Origin: an uncultured Alteromonadaceae bacterium
GTDB lineage: Bacteria > Pseudomonadota > Gammaproteobacteria > Enterobacterales > Alteromonadaceae
Length of the DNA stretch: 64,000 nucleotides
Reading direction: 5' to 3'
Assembly (NCBI GenBank): GCA_947503265.1
Contig: CANNDC010000005.1
Span: 62,001-126,000, forward strand
Shown: piece after piece, positions 17,517 through 25,239 of the stretch
Layout of the letters: every line of letters begins with the position of its first letter
How positions within the stretch are numbered: position 1 is the stretch's first letter
Notes under the pieces: model-generated
What the model was told of the DNA's origin: nothing
What the model saw: the letters and a program-made list of their open reading frames with translations, nothing else
The model's database searches: none
Program-made: the position numbers and the translations under genes

Positions 17517-19195
17517 TGTGGATTGCTAACCTTCCCCCTTTTATTCCTTTTTTCATTGGTGCTTTGTTACTGCCTTTTTTACCCAACAAGGCAAGATATT
17601 TCACCTTATTGATTCCTATACTTGGCGGGCTGAATCTGTTCTTCGGCGCTCAAGACGGTAACTGGCATGTTATTAAACTACTCGAGTTTGATGTACAAAT
17701 CATGCGGGTAGATAAACTCAGTTTGATGTTTGGTTACTTGTTTCACATTGCCGCGTTTATCGCAATCACCTATTCATTGCATGTTAAAGATAAACTGCAG
17801 CAAACGGCTGGCTTACTCTATGCGGGAAGCGCATTAGGCGCGGTATTTTGTGGCGACCTAATCGGACTGTTTATATTTTGGGAGTTGCTTGCACTGACGT
17901 CGGTTTGGTTAATTTGGGCAAGGCGCACCGAAAAAGCAAACAAGGCCGGTGTTCGCTATTTAATTTTTCAAGTTTTATCCGGTGTTCTGCTGCTTGCAGG
18001 AACCTTGGTTCATTATCAAACTACTGGCTCTCTCGCATTTGATTTTATTGGCTTAGAATCCGTCGCGTCATGGTTAATATTTATTGCCTTGGGGACCAAG
18101 TGCGCCTTTCCGTTTTTACATTCATGGTTGACAGATGGCTACCCAGAGGCGACTCCTACAGGCGCAGTATTCTTATCCGCTTTCACAACCAAAGTAGCTG
18201 TATTTGCACTGGCACGAACCTTCCCAGGTACTGAGCTTTTGGTGTATATCGGTGCTGCAATGACCTGCTTCCCCATATTCTATGCCGTTATTGAAAACGA
18301 TTTAAGAAAAGTGCTCGCATACAGCCTCATTAACCAGCTAGGCTTCATGGTGTGCGGTATTGGAATAGGCACTGCTTTGGCACTAAATGGTGCGGTGGCT
18401 CATGCGTTTAATGATGTTATCTTCAAAGGCTTGTTGTTTATGACCATGGGAGCGGTACTTCATCGGGTTGGACATGTAATGGGATCTGACTTAGGTGGAC
18501 TACATAAAACAATGCCGAAAACGACTATCTTCTGTATTGTCGGAGCTGCATCAATATCAGCTTTCCCTCTTTTCAGTGGCTTTGTCAGCAAAAGCATGGT
18601 GATGGCAGCGATGATTGAAGCGGGTCATGAATATCTTTGGTTGATGTTGCTCTTTGCCTCAGCAGGTGTATTCCATCATGCTGGCATCAAAATTCCGTTT
18701 TTTGCATTCTTTGCACATGATTCTGGGTTAAGACCAAAAGAGGCTCCCACCAATATGTTATTCGCGATGTTTTTTGCTTCGGCCTTGTGTATTTTTATTG
18801 GTACCTACCCTGACCTCATGTACTCGTTGCTCCCTTGGGAAAACACCTATCAACCCTATGACATTACGCATACTCTGACTCAGCTACAACTGCTGTTCTT
18901 CTCTGCTCTTGCCTTTGTTTGGCTGAATAAAATGGGGTTATATCCCCCTGAATTACGTTCAGTAAATATCGATATGGAATACTTGTACCGCAAAATGTTA
19001 CCTGAGATTGGCAGAAGTACTCGCAAGGCAACTTCAGCATTTGGCACCTCTGGACGCCTTATGTTCACCAAGATGGTTAGTTATGCACCGCGGATGAGCA
19101 AGACATCTAGCTACTCTACAGCTCAAACAGCAAAGCGTATGGCGGCTATTTTGGCTATTATGTTGTTGCTCGGATACGTCACAAAAATGATTTAA
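17516..19195 (+). CDS. Proton-conducting antiporter subunit, copy 3 (NuoL/MrpD-like)
   Basis: A 559-residue polytopic protein, last gene of the operon. Conserved features are Glu in GLFIFWELLALTSVWLIWA, Lys in FIALGTKCAFPFLHSWLTDG, the helix SAFTTKVAVFALAR, and RKVLAYSLINQLGFMVCGIG. After the membrane part there is a C-terminal stretch of about 80 residues with basic and Ser/Thr-rich character (RSTRKATSAFGTSGRL) and a final hydrophobic segment (MAAILAIMLLLGYVTKMI). That tail recalls the lateral-helix extension of NuoL, but I cannot prove homology. A strong hairpin follows the stop. Confidence 0.87.
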   Translation: MWIANLPPFIPFFIGALLLPFLPNKARYFTLLIPILGGLNLFFGAQDGNWHVIKLLEFDVQIMRVDKLSLMFGYLFHIAAFIAITYSLHVKDKLQQTAGLLYAGSALGAVFCGDLIGLFIFWELLALTSVWLIWARRTEKANKAGVRYLIFQVLSGVLLLAGTLVHYQTTGSLAFDFIGLESVASWLIFIALGTKCAFPFLHSWLTDGYPEATPTGAVFLSAFTTKVAVFALARTFPGTELLVYIGAAMTCFPIFYAVIENDLRKVLAYSLINQLGFMVCGIGIGTALALNGAVAHAFNDVIFKGLLFMTMGAVLHRVGHVMGSDLGGLHKTMPKTTIFCIVGAASISAFPLFSGFVSKSMVMAAMIEAGHEYLWLMLLFASAGVFHHAGIKIPFFAFFAHDSGLRPKEAPTNMLFAMFFASALCIFIGTYPDLMYSLLPWENTYQPYDITHTLTQLQLLFFSALAFVWLNKMGLYPPELRSVNIDMEYLYRKMLPEIGRSTRKATSAFGTSGRLMFTKMVSYAPRMSKTSSYSTAQTAKRMAAILAIMLLLGYVTKMI

Positions 19196-19217
19196 GTGTC
19201 TTTATTTAAAGACACTT
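19194..19217 (+). terminator. Terminator-like hairpin at the end of the antiporter operon
   Basis: Perfect 10-bp stem AAGTGTCTTT/AAAGACACTT with loop ATTT, starting at the stop codon of the last antiporter gene. There is no long T-run after it, only TCTCAT, so it may be a processing or stability hairpin rather than a full intrinsic terminator. Confidence 0.6.
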
Positions 19218-19239
19218 TCTCATGCTAATTCGTCGTATT

Positions 19240-19268
19240 TTCAAAAAAATTTATATCTTTAATATAAT
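19240..19268 (+). promoter_or_regulatory. Candidate sigma-70 promoter for the 58-residue protein
   Basis: TATAAT at 19263-19268 with TTCAAA at 19240-19245, 17 bases apart. The -10 box is perfect and the -35 box is partial. It would give a leader of about 140 bases containing the nested stems described next. Confidence 0.5.
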
Positions 19269-19282
19269 AATCAAACACTTAA

Positions 19283-19391
19283 TAAACTTGGAATGGATTT
19301 CGCAATAGTCTCACTGATATATAAACTTGACCGCATATGTGACTATGCCGACAAGTTTAAGACGAAATCAAAGATGCAGAGGAAAGCCTCT
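19283..19391 (+). ncRNA. Structured leader or small RNA with nested stems
   Basis: The transcript can form an outer stem GATTTCG (19296-19302)/CGAAATC (19363-19369). It encloses a long hairpin TAAACTTG (19322-19329)/CAAGTTTA (19352-19359), topped by GCATA (19333-19337)/TATGC (19344-19348) with loop TGTGAC. A third hairpin, AGAGG/CCTCT with loop AAAG, lies at 19378-19391, just before the ribosome binding site. A second TAAACTTG at 19283-19290 could compete for CAAGTTTA and break the outer stem, a layout compatible with a switch. No known riboswitch class is recognised. Confidence 0.5.
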
Positions 19392-19415
19392 TAAATTCAT
19401 ACAGGAGTGAAGTTT

Positions 19416-19592
19416 ATGTTTGTTACCATGATATTAGTTAGTGCCCTTGTATTGAGTGTCATTATCAGTAAAACCAGCGCAAGTAAGGCGTTAGTGTCTT
19501 CTCTGATAACCACGCTATGTTATTTGGGTGTTTTTGCGTTTGTTACCGTCACGGTGATTAATGCGTTTCGCAATCAAACTTCTCGGACATAA
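19416..19592 (+). CDS. Small hydrophobic membrane protein, 58 residues
   Basis: Starts MFVTMILVSALVLSVIIS at the ATG 19416, with AGGAG eight bases upstream; an in-frame GTG at 19407 overlaps that ribosome binding site and is not used. Two hydrophobic segments are separated by KTSASKA, and the tail NAFRNQTSRT is polar. No family is recognised. It sits 36 bases before the acidic lipoprotein and downstream of the structured leader, so the two small genes probably share a transcript. Confidence 0.65.
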   Translation: MFVTMILVSALVLSVIISKTSASKALVSSLITTLCYLGVFAFVTVTVINAFRNQTSRT

Positions 19593-19628
19593 TAACTCCA
19601 AGACAATTAAAACAAGAGGGAAATACCT

Positions 19629-19985
19629 ATGAATAAACTTGCTGTTAAAAATATTGCACTGGTGATCTTACTGGCTGGATTTGGCATAGCAGGCTGCACA
19701 GAATCACAGAAAGATACATCAGAAGAAGCAAAATCAGAAGTCAAAGAGGCTTGGGAATCGAGCAAAGATTCAATGGAAGAAGCAAAAGAGGATGCATCTG
19801 AAGCGTTCGAAGATGCAAAAGAAAACGCTTCTGAAGCTTACGAAGAAGCAAAAGAAGATGCAGTTGCTGCTTATGAAGATGCAAAAGAAGAAGCATCTGA
19901 AATGAAAGATGATGCTGCGAAAAAGCTGAAAGAAGCCTGCATAGCAACTAAAGAAAAAACAGGTGGCGACGTTTCAGATTGCTAA
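19629..19985 (+). CDS. Acidic lipoprotein with 11-residue helical repeats
   Basis: A 118-residue envelope lipoprotein of unknown function. The signal peptide ends in a lipobox at IAGC (Cys23). Residues 52-95 are four tandem hendecads of the form AKEDASEAFED, AKENASEAYEE, AKEDAVAAYED and AKEEASEMKDD, an Ala/Glu/Lys pattern expected to make one long amphipathic helix, as in LEA-like or apolipoprotein-like proteins. Earlier residues (34-51) follow a looser version. Two further Cys (104 and 118) near the C-terminus could form a disulfide. The good ribosome binding site AGAGGG precedes the ATG. It ends at a terminator. Confidence 0.8.
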   Translation: MNKLAVKNIALVILLAGFGIAGCTESQKDTSEEAKSEVKEAWESSKDSMEEAKEDASEAFEDAKENASEAYEEAKEDAVAAYEDAKEEASEMKDDAAKKLKEACIATKEKTGGDVSDC

Positions 19986-20105
19986 TTAACTCACCTCAAA
20001 CTTTTAGTCGAGGATAGGTTTGAGGCGATAGTTAGTTGAATGGTAATAAGTTAAGCGCTATTTAGTTAAGAGACAGTCAGTTAACTTATATGTATCAATA
20101 AAGAG

Positions 20106-20151
20106 ACAGTCTAAAATCATTCAGTAACTGGTGATTCTAGGCTGTTTTTTT
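20106..20151 (+). terminator. Intrinsic terminator after the acidic lipoprotein gene
   Basis: Stem of 14 positions (20106-20119 with 20132-20145; one mismatch and one G-U pair), 12-base loop, followed by seven T. It terminates the plus-strand small-gene transcript. Its right arm covers the stop codon and last codons of the converging oxidoreductase gene. Confidence 0.75.
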
Positions 20152-22422
20152 GTCCGTTTTCTCTATCCTGACAATGACAGATTTATAGGCTGGTGTATTG
20201 CTTTTATCAGCCACTTGCCCAAGCTCAATCAGGTTGTTTGTTTCTGGATAATATGCGGCTGCGCAACCGCTAGGTATGTTATAAGCGATAACTTGATATT
20301 GCTTGACTGTTCGTAAGGATTTTCCGGATTTAGCGTCAACACTAGAAATATTCACTTTTTCCCCAGCAACCAAATCTAAACGGTTGATATCTTCGCTATT
20401 CAGAAATACCACTTCCCGACCACCATAGACGCCTCTGTAACGGTCGTTGTCAGTATAAACTGTCGTATTGAACTGGTCATGACTTCGAATGGTCATCAAC
20501 ACAAGGCAACCCTCAGGAACGGCTAGTTCGGACTTTTCTTGTACCACGAAGTTAGCCTTCCCCGTATCCGTGTTAAAGGTGCGACTATCTCGCACTGGGT
20601 TAGGTAAAACAAACTCTCCAAACGTATCAATTTTGTGATTAAAATCGTCAAACCCTGGGATAGTAAGAGCAATTTTATCTCTGATACGTGCATAGTCATA
20701 ACAAAAGCCCAGCCAGTCAATTTTGCTTTCGGGCAACACCTTTGAAGCTAGTTCAGTAACAATAGCGACTTCACTTTTCAGTAGAGACGATGCAGGCGGG
20801 ATTTTACCGTGTGATGTTTGTATCACGCCCATCGAATTCTCTACGGTAACCGTTTGAATACCGGATTTTTGATAATCAATCTCTGTCCGCCCTAACGCAG
20901 GTAGAATAAGCGCGGCTTTTCCTGTGTATAGATGCGAGCGATTCAATTTAGTTGAAACTTGTACCGTAAGATCACACTTGGCCAACGCGCGTTCGCTTAA
21001 ATCATGATCCGGCATGGCTCGGAAGAAGTTTCCACCTAGGGCGAACAAGAACCGAATATCACCATCATCCATCGCCTGCATGCATTCAACGGCATCAACG
21101 CCATGCTCTTGTGGCGGGGTAAAATCAAATGTCTTGGCTAGTGAATCTAGTAAACTTTGCGATGGCTTCTCCCATATCCCCATAGTGCGATCGCCCTGCA
21201 CGTTGCTATGACCACGCACAGGACACACGCCCGCGCCAGGCTTGCCTAAATCGCCTCGAAGCATTAGGAAGTTAGTGATGAGTTGAATGTTGGCGACGGC
21301 ATTCTTGTGTTGTGTCATTCCCATCGCCCAACAACAGATGGTTTTTTTCGACGCACATGCAATATCTGCTGCCTGTTGAATTTGTTCTTGCGTCAATCCA
21401 CTTGATACTTCGATTTGATGCCAATCGGTACTCAATATTTCGTTCTTAAAATCATCAAATCCATGACAGTATGTTTGAATAAAGTCATGATCTAAGGTTG
21501 GCGTTTGAGGAGAATCTCGTTCAATTAGTACCCGGCATAACCCTTTCAAAAGAGCCATGTCGCCGTTCACTTTTACTTGTAAATGTAAATCACGTAACTC
21601 AGTGCCCGTACCTATAACACCGTCTACCTCTTGAGGATTCTTAAAGCGCTTCAGGCCAGTCTCGTCCAAGGGGTTAATCGATACGATTTTAGCCCCCTTG
21701 CGTTTTGCCTGTTGAAGTGAGCCCAACATTCTAGGATGGTTTGACCCTGGGTTTTGACCGAATATAAAAATGGCATCGGCATTTTCCAGGTCTGCTAATG
21801 TCACAGTGCCCTTACCTACTCCTATGGTCTCTCCTAACGCTACTCCACTGGATTCATGGCACATGTTGGAGCAATCCGGTAGATTATTGGTACCAAATTG
21901 ACGGACAAACAGCTGATATAGAAAGGCAGCTTCATTGCTAGTTCGTCCCGAAGTATAAAATGCGGCCTGATTCGGATTTTTTAGGGATGACAGAGTTTCA
22001 CTTATCAAAGTAAATGCTGCCTTCCAAGAAATGGCTTCATAATGCGTTTGCCCCGGTTTAAGCACCACAGGCTCAGCGAGTCTACCTTGGTTATTCAACC
22101 ATTTGTCCGATTGTCCTTTTAGAAATTCAATACTGTGTTTTTTGAAGAATCGCGCTGTAATGCGTTTCAAGGTAGCTTCATCTGCTACTGCCTTGGCGCC
22201 ATTTTCACAAAACTCGAAGGTTGAGCGTTTTTCCAGCGGGTCTGGCCATGCACATCCCGGGCAATCAAACCCTTCAATCTGATTGAGTTGACTGAGTAAT
22301 TTGGTTCCTTTAATCGGTCCAACCTTGGCACTGACATTTTTATAAGCTGAAACCACGGCTGGCACGCCAGCGGCCCATTGTTTTGGGTCAGTTACCTTAA
22401 TTTTTTGCCAATCATTTGCCAT
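20137..22422 (-). CDS. FdhF/YdeP-family molybdopterin oxidoreductase
   Basis: A 761-residue molybdenum bis-MGD enzyme of the FdhF/YdeP group. The N-terminal iron-sulfur region has FDCPGCAWPDP and a later Cys in FEFCENG. The Mo-site region is DCSNMCHESSGVALGE, with no in-frame UGA, so no selenocysteine. NAD(P)-like partners are absent, and no Tat signal is visible, so it is probably cytoplasmic. The C-terminal MGD-binding domain has LMTIRSHDQFNTTVY. The substrate is unproven: formate is possible, but YdeP in E. coli is linked to acid resistance. It overlaps fdhD by 11 bases. Confidence 0.88.
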   Translation of the reverse strand: MANDWQKIKVTDPKQWAAGVPAVVSAYKNVSAKVGPIKGTKLLSQLNQIEGFDCPGCAWPDPLEKRSTFEFCENGAKAVADEATLKRITARFFKKHSIEFLKGQSDKWLNNQGRLAEPVVLKPGQTHYEAISWKAAFTLISETLSSLKNPNQAAFYTSGRTSNEAAFLYQLFVRQFGTNNLPDCSNMCHESSGVALGETIGVGKGTVTLADLENADAIFIFGQNPGSNHPRMLGSLQQAKRKGAKIVSINPLDETGLKRFKNPQEVDGVIGTGTELRDLHLQVKVNGDMALLKGLCRVLIERDSPQTPTLDHDFIQTYCHGFDDFKNEILSTDWHQIEVSSGLTQEQIQQAADIACASKKTICCWAMGMTQHKNAVANIQLITNFLMLRGDLGKPGAGVCPVRGHSNVQGDRTMGIWEKPSQSLLDSLAKTFDFTPPQEHGVDAVECMQAMDDGDIRFLFALGGNFFRAMPDHDLSERALAKCDLTVQVSTKLNRSHLYTGKAALILPALGRTEIDYQKSGIQTVTVENSMGVIQTSHGKIPPASSLLKSEVAIVTELASKVLPESKIDWLGFCYDYARIRDKIALTIPGFDDFNHKIDTFGEFVLPNPVRDSRTFNTDTGKANFVVQEKSELAVPEGCLVLMTIRSHDQFNTTVYTDNDRYRGVYGGREVVFLNSEDINRLDLVAGEKVNISSVDAKSGKSLRTVKQYQVIAYNIPSGCAAAYYPETNNLIELGQVADKSNTPAYKSVIVRIEKTDKKTA

Positions 22423-23311
22423 TTACGGTGTCTCCCGAGTAACCAAGAACCTGATTAGCTCTGTTATACACATTAAAAGAGTGAGGTTTAACAAAGCCAA
22501 CTAAACTAATATCGCATTCAATGCATGATTCAATTGCAAGGCTCGACGGAGCACCCACAGCAATAATCATACTTATGCCAGCCCTTGCTGCTTTTTGTAC
22601 CAATTCAAAACTCACCCTACCGCTCAATAGTAACGCAAATTTGCCTGGTAAATTATTGATATTAGCACCAATTAATTTGTCGACAGCATTATGTCTGCCT
22701 ACATCTTCGTAAACGGCACAAATTACCCCGTATTCATTGATCAATGCTGCAGCATGGATTCCGCCAGTGCGTTCAAACAGTATTTGCTTGTCAGCCAATC
22801 GCTTAGGTAATTGACATATCAACTCGGCATCTAGTGTCACTCGCTGCTTATGCAAAATTTCCGGCAAGTCGTCCATCATAGCGTCGATGCTTTGTTGACC
22901 ACATACACCACAGCTTGAATTTGAAATATCGATTCGTTGTTGATAAAGATGCTGAAACTCTACGTCGGGTCTCAAAGTAATCAAAATTTGATTTCCATCT
23001 TCACCTTTGATTCTAGGAGTTCCCATTGGCGTTACTGATAAGAGATTAAGGTGAGACATAGCGAATGTCGCGCAGAACCATCCCGTTGCCAACTCTATGT
23101 CATACCCGGGTGTGCGCATGGTAGTAATTAGTCTTGAGCAAGTTACTACTTTCTTGATGGAATCGAACCGAGTGTACTTGATCCAAATCTCAAGGGGCTC
23201 TTCGACAGCAATATCATCAGGCTGTTGAGTTAAAGAATTCTTACCCGCATTAGAAGATATACTTGCTTTATTGATAGTGAATGTGCGAACGCTAGCCACT
23301 CTCAACTCCAT
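22412..23311 (-). CDS. fdhD: Formate dehydrogenase accessory sulfurtransferase FdhD
   Basis: Transfers sulfur from IscS to the molybdenum cofactor, needed for FDH-type activity. From the ATG at 23311 it is 299 residues. The catalytic cysteine loop is SSCGVCGQQSIDAMM; other family blocks are TGGIHAAALI, EDVGRHNAVDKLIG and LLSGRVSFELVQKAARAG. A longer open frame reaching upstream to 23542 runs into tauE coding sequence and is not used. The overlap with the oxidoreductase gene ties its role to that enzyme. Confidence 0.93.
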   Translation of the reverse strand: MELRVASVRTFTINKASISSNAGKNSLTQQPDDIAVEEPLEIWIKYTRFDSIKKVVTCSRLITTMRTPGYDIELATGWFCATFAMSHLNLLSVTPMGTPRIKGEDGNQILITLRPDVEFQHLYQQRIDISNSSCGVCGQQSIDAMMDDLPEILHKQRVTLDAELICQLPKRLADKQILFERTGGIHAAALINEYGVICAVYEDVGRHNAVDKLIGANINNLPGKFALLLSGRVSFELVQKAARAGISMIIAVGAPSSLAIESCIECDISLVGFVKPHSFNVYNRANQVLGYSGDTVNGK

Positions 23312-23349
23312 GATGATTGAAATATTTCGAAAGTTATACCTAGCACTAG

Positions 23350-24234
23350 CTAATATGGCATAGCACTGATACCCAACAAGAATACCCAGGTAGCAAAAAA
23401 GATTTTTAGATTTCGAGGCGAAAAATATAACACAAGGTACTTTGCGACTGTACCTCCGATAATGGCTCCCGCTCCCGCAAACAAAACCACTGGCCAATAA
23501 ATAGCTTCTGTGACTAACAAGTGGAATACGATAGCAGACCAAACCGAAAAAGCGCTTAATATAACCGCTACCGCAATCGAAAACGTGACATTGAAACGTC
23601 TCATGATCAGGTAAACCGCGATTAGTTCTCCTACACCGATTGACAAATAAGCGGTAACCATACCTCCGATAAAAGCGATTATGGGCATGAGTAACTTGTC
23701 AAAGGTAAAAAATTGCTGTCGGAATTTATCTTTTTTGAGTAGTGGAACGCTAGCAAAAATGGCAAGTGCCAGTAAGATAGAAAAGCTACCGAAAACCATA
23801 TGAAGTCGTTCCGCTTCACCAACGCCACCATTGATATATTGGAAAATTTGTCCTGTTGCAATACCGAGGATAGATAGAGGTACGGTCAGCTTCAATGCTA
23901 AACCTGTTTCATTCCAATCTGCGTTTTGAGTCTGTTTGTAACGATAAAACGCCCACCAAGAAAGCGCGCCAGCGGTCATGCCACAACACTGTATAGCAAA
24001 ACTGGTAGCGACCGTAGTATTGGCGTCGAAATTAAGCTGATTAAAAAAAGGAACAAATATAACGCCTCCACCTGCTCCGGTGGAGTTGGCAAAAATGGCG
24101 CCTAAAATGCCAAGAAGAGCGAAGCCACTATACTCAACAAATGTCAAAATAGGATCAGCAAGGGAGACGAATATTCCCAGCCAAATAACGGACAACAGAA
24201 CTCTTATGTTAAAAGTGGACAAATAGCGACTCAT
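23350..24234 (-). CDS. TauE/SafE family sulfite exporter-like membrane protein
   Basis: A 294-residue permease with about eight membrane helices of the TauE/SafE (DUF81) family, which exports sulfite, sulfoacetate or related small organic or sulfur anions in studied cases. The repeated family motif appears as FANSTGAGGGVIFVPFFNQL and as FIGGMVTAYLSIGVGELIAV. It is first in the operon tauE-fdhD-oxidoreductase, with 38 bases before fdhD. Linkage suggests it exports a substrate or product of the Mo enzyme, but this is inference. Confidence 0.85.
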   Translation of the reverse strand: MSRYLSTFNIRVLLSVIWLGIFVSLADPILTFVEYSGFALLGILGAIFANSTGAGGGVIFVPFFNQLNFDANTTVATSFAIQCCGMTAGALSWWAFYRYKQTQNADWNETGLALKLTVPLSILGIATGQIFQYINGGVGEAERLHMVFGSFSILLALAIFASVPLLKKDKFRQQFFTFDKLLMPIIAFIGGMVTAYLSIGVGELIAVYLIMRRFNVTFSIAVAVILSAFSVWSAIVFHLLVTEAIYWPVVLFAGAGAIIGGTVAKYLVLYFSPRNLKIFFATWVFLLGISAMPY

Positions 24235-24359
24235 GAAGAAATAATACTACTCAATACTTAGTGATACGACTGATAAACACAGTTATTCAAATTGGATCAA
24301 TAATTTTAATTTGGATCAGTCATTCTTTAAAGCGAGCTATTAAAACACAATTTTATGCC

Positions 24360-24860
24360 ATGGTAACCACAGAATATTCTCCTCATAAAACAACCATAAT
24401 ATTGAAACCTAATCGTTCCGCGAGCTGGTTAGAGGTTAAGTGGTTTATTTCTGTCATTGGTTTTTTTGTTATCAGCATCGCCCTTATTTGGTCTATGTTT
24501 GGTGCTTGGGTCATTTTGCCTTTCGCCGGATTAGAAGTGGGGTTGCTTGGATTGTTGATGTACAGAGTGAGTCTGAATTGTCACGCCAAACAAGTTATCA
24601 CCATAGCTTCTCAGGAAATTGTTGTAGAGTGTGGGATTAAAAGACCCACGTTTTCTTGGCAATTTGCTAAAAAAGATACTCATCTTAATATCATTGAAGC
24701 GGAAACTTCGTTTGACCGGCCGAAAATGATTCTATCTGATGAGAAAGTGAGTTTAAAACTAGGCGATTTTTTAAACCAAAACGATTGTAATCTTGCTCGC
24801 GATTCATTTAAAAAAGCCGGTCTTATTGAAGTCAGCAATCACTGGTGGAAAACCCATTGA
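24360..24860 (+). CDS. DUF2244 domain integral membrane protein
   Basis: From the ATG at 24360 this is a 166-residue DUF2244 protein; such proteins are often near cytochrome oxidase genes, but here it stands alone. It opens with TTIILKPNRSASWLEVKW, then two close membrane helices (VIGFFVISIALIWSMFGAWV and the next), and a soluble C-terminal half. The open frame extends 33 codons upstream to a GTG at 24261 with extra hydrophobic residues; the shorter form fits the family, although its ribosome binding site is weak. Function unknown. Confidence 0.75.
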   Translation: MVTTEYSPHKTTIILKPNRSASWLEVKWFISVIGFFVISIALIWSMFGAWVILPFAGLEVGLLGLLMYRVSLNCHAKQVITIASQEIVVECGIKRPTFSWQFAKKDTHLNIIEAETSFDRPKMILSDEKVSLKLGDFLNQNDCNLARDSFKKAGLIEVSNHWWKTH

Positions 24861-24881
24861 ATTTCTTACTCAGAGTTCTGG

Positions 24882-25205
24882 TTAATCAGAATATTTCACA
24901 GCCGTACCACATATGCTCACCATCAACATACTGCCTTTTTGCCCAATTACTTCATAGTCAATATCTACACCAATCACCGCATTAGCACCTAGCATGGAGG
25001 CTTCCTCCGTCAACTCTGCAAACGCTATTTTTCGTGCTTTTGTTAGCTCTTGCTCGTAAGAGCCAGAACGTCCACCTACTATATCTCGGATAGAAGCAAA
25101 AATATCCTTGAATACATTGGCTCCCATGATAGCTTCGCCGACTACCACACCATAGTATTTTTCTATTCGCTTACCTTCAAGATTATTGGTTGTCGTTACT
25201 AGCAT
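24882..25205 (-). CDS. YbjQ family protein (UPF0145)
   Basis: A 107-residue member of the YbjQ/UPF0145 family, often named putative heavy-metal-binding protein without firm evidence. It shows [35 protein letters not shown] and [15 protein letters not shown], all family blocks. Homologues form pentamers. It converges on the DUF2244 gene with 21 bases between. No regulatory signal is evident. Confidence 0.9.
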   Translation of the reverse strand: MLVTTTNNLEGKRIEKYYGVVVGEAIMGANVFKDIFASIRDIVGGRSGSYEQELTKARKIAFAELTEEASMLGANAVIGVDIDYEVIGQKGSMLMVSICGTAVKYSD

Positions 25206-25239
25206 GTTTGTTCCTTCAGTCTATAAAATTAGTTTCGAG

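Noticed and set aside
20137..22422. Selenocysteine in the formate dehydrogenase-like enzyme
   Set aside because: No in-frame UGA; the Mo-ligand region reads SNMCHESSG with ordinary codons, and no SECIS-like site is needed.
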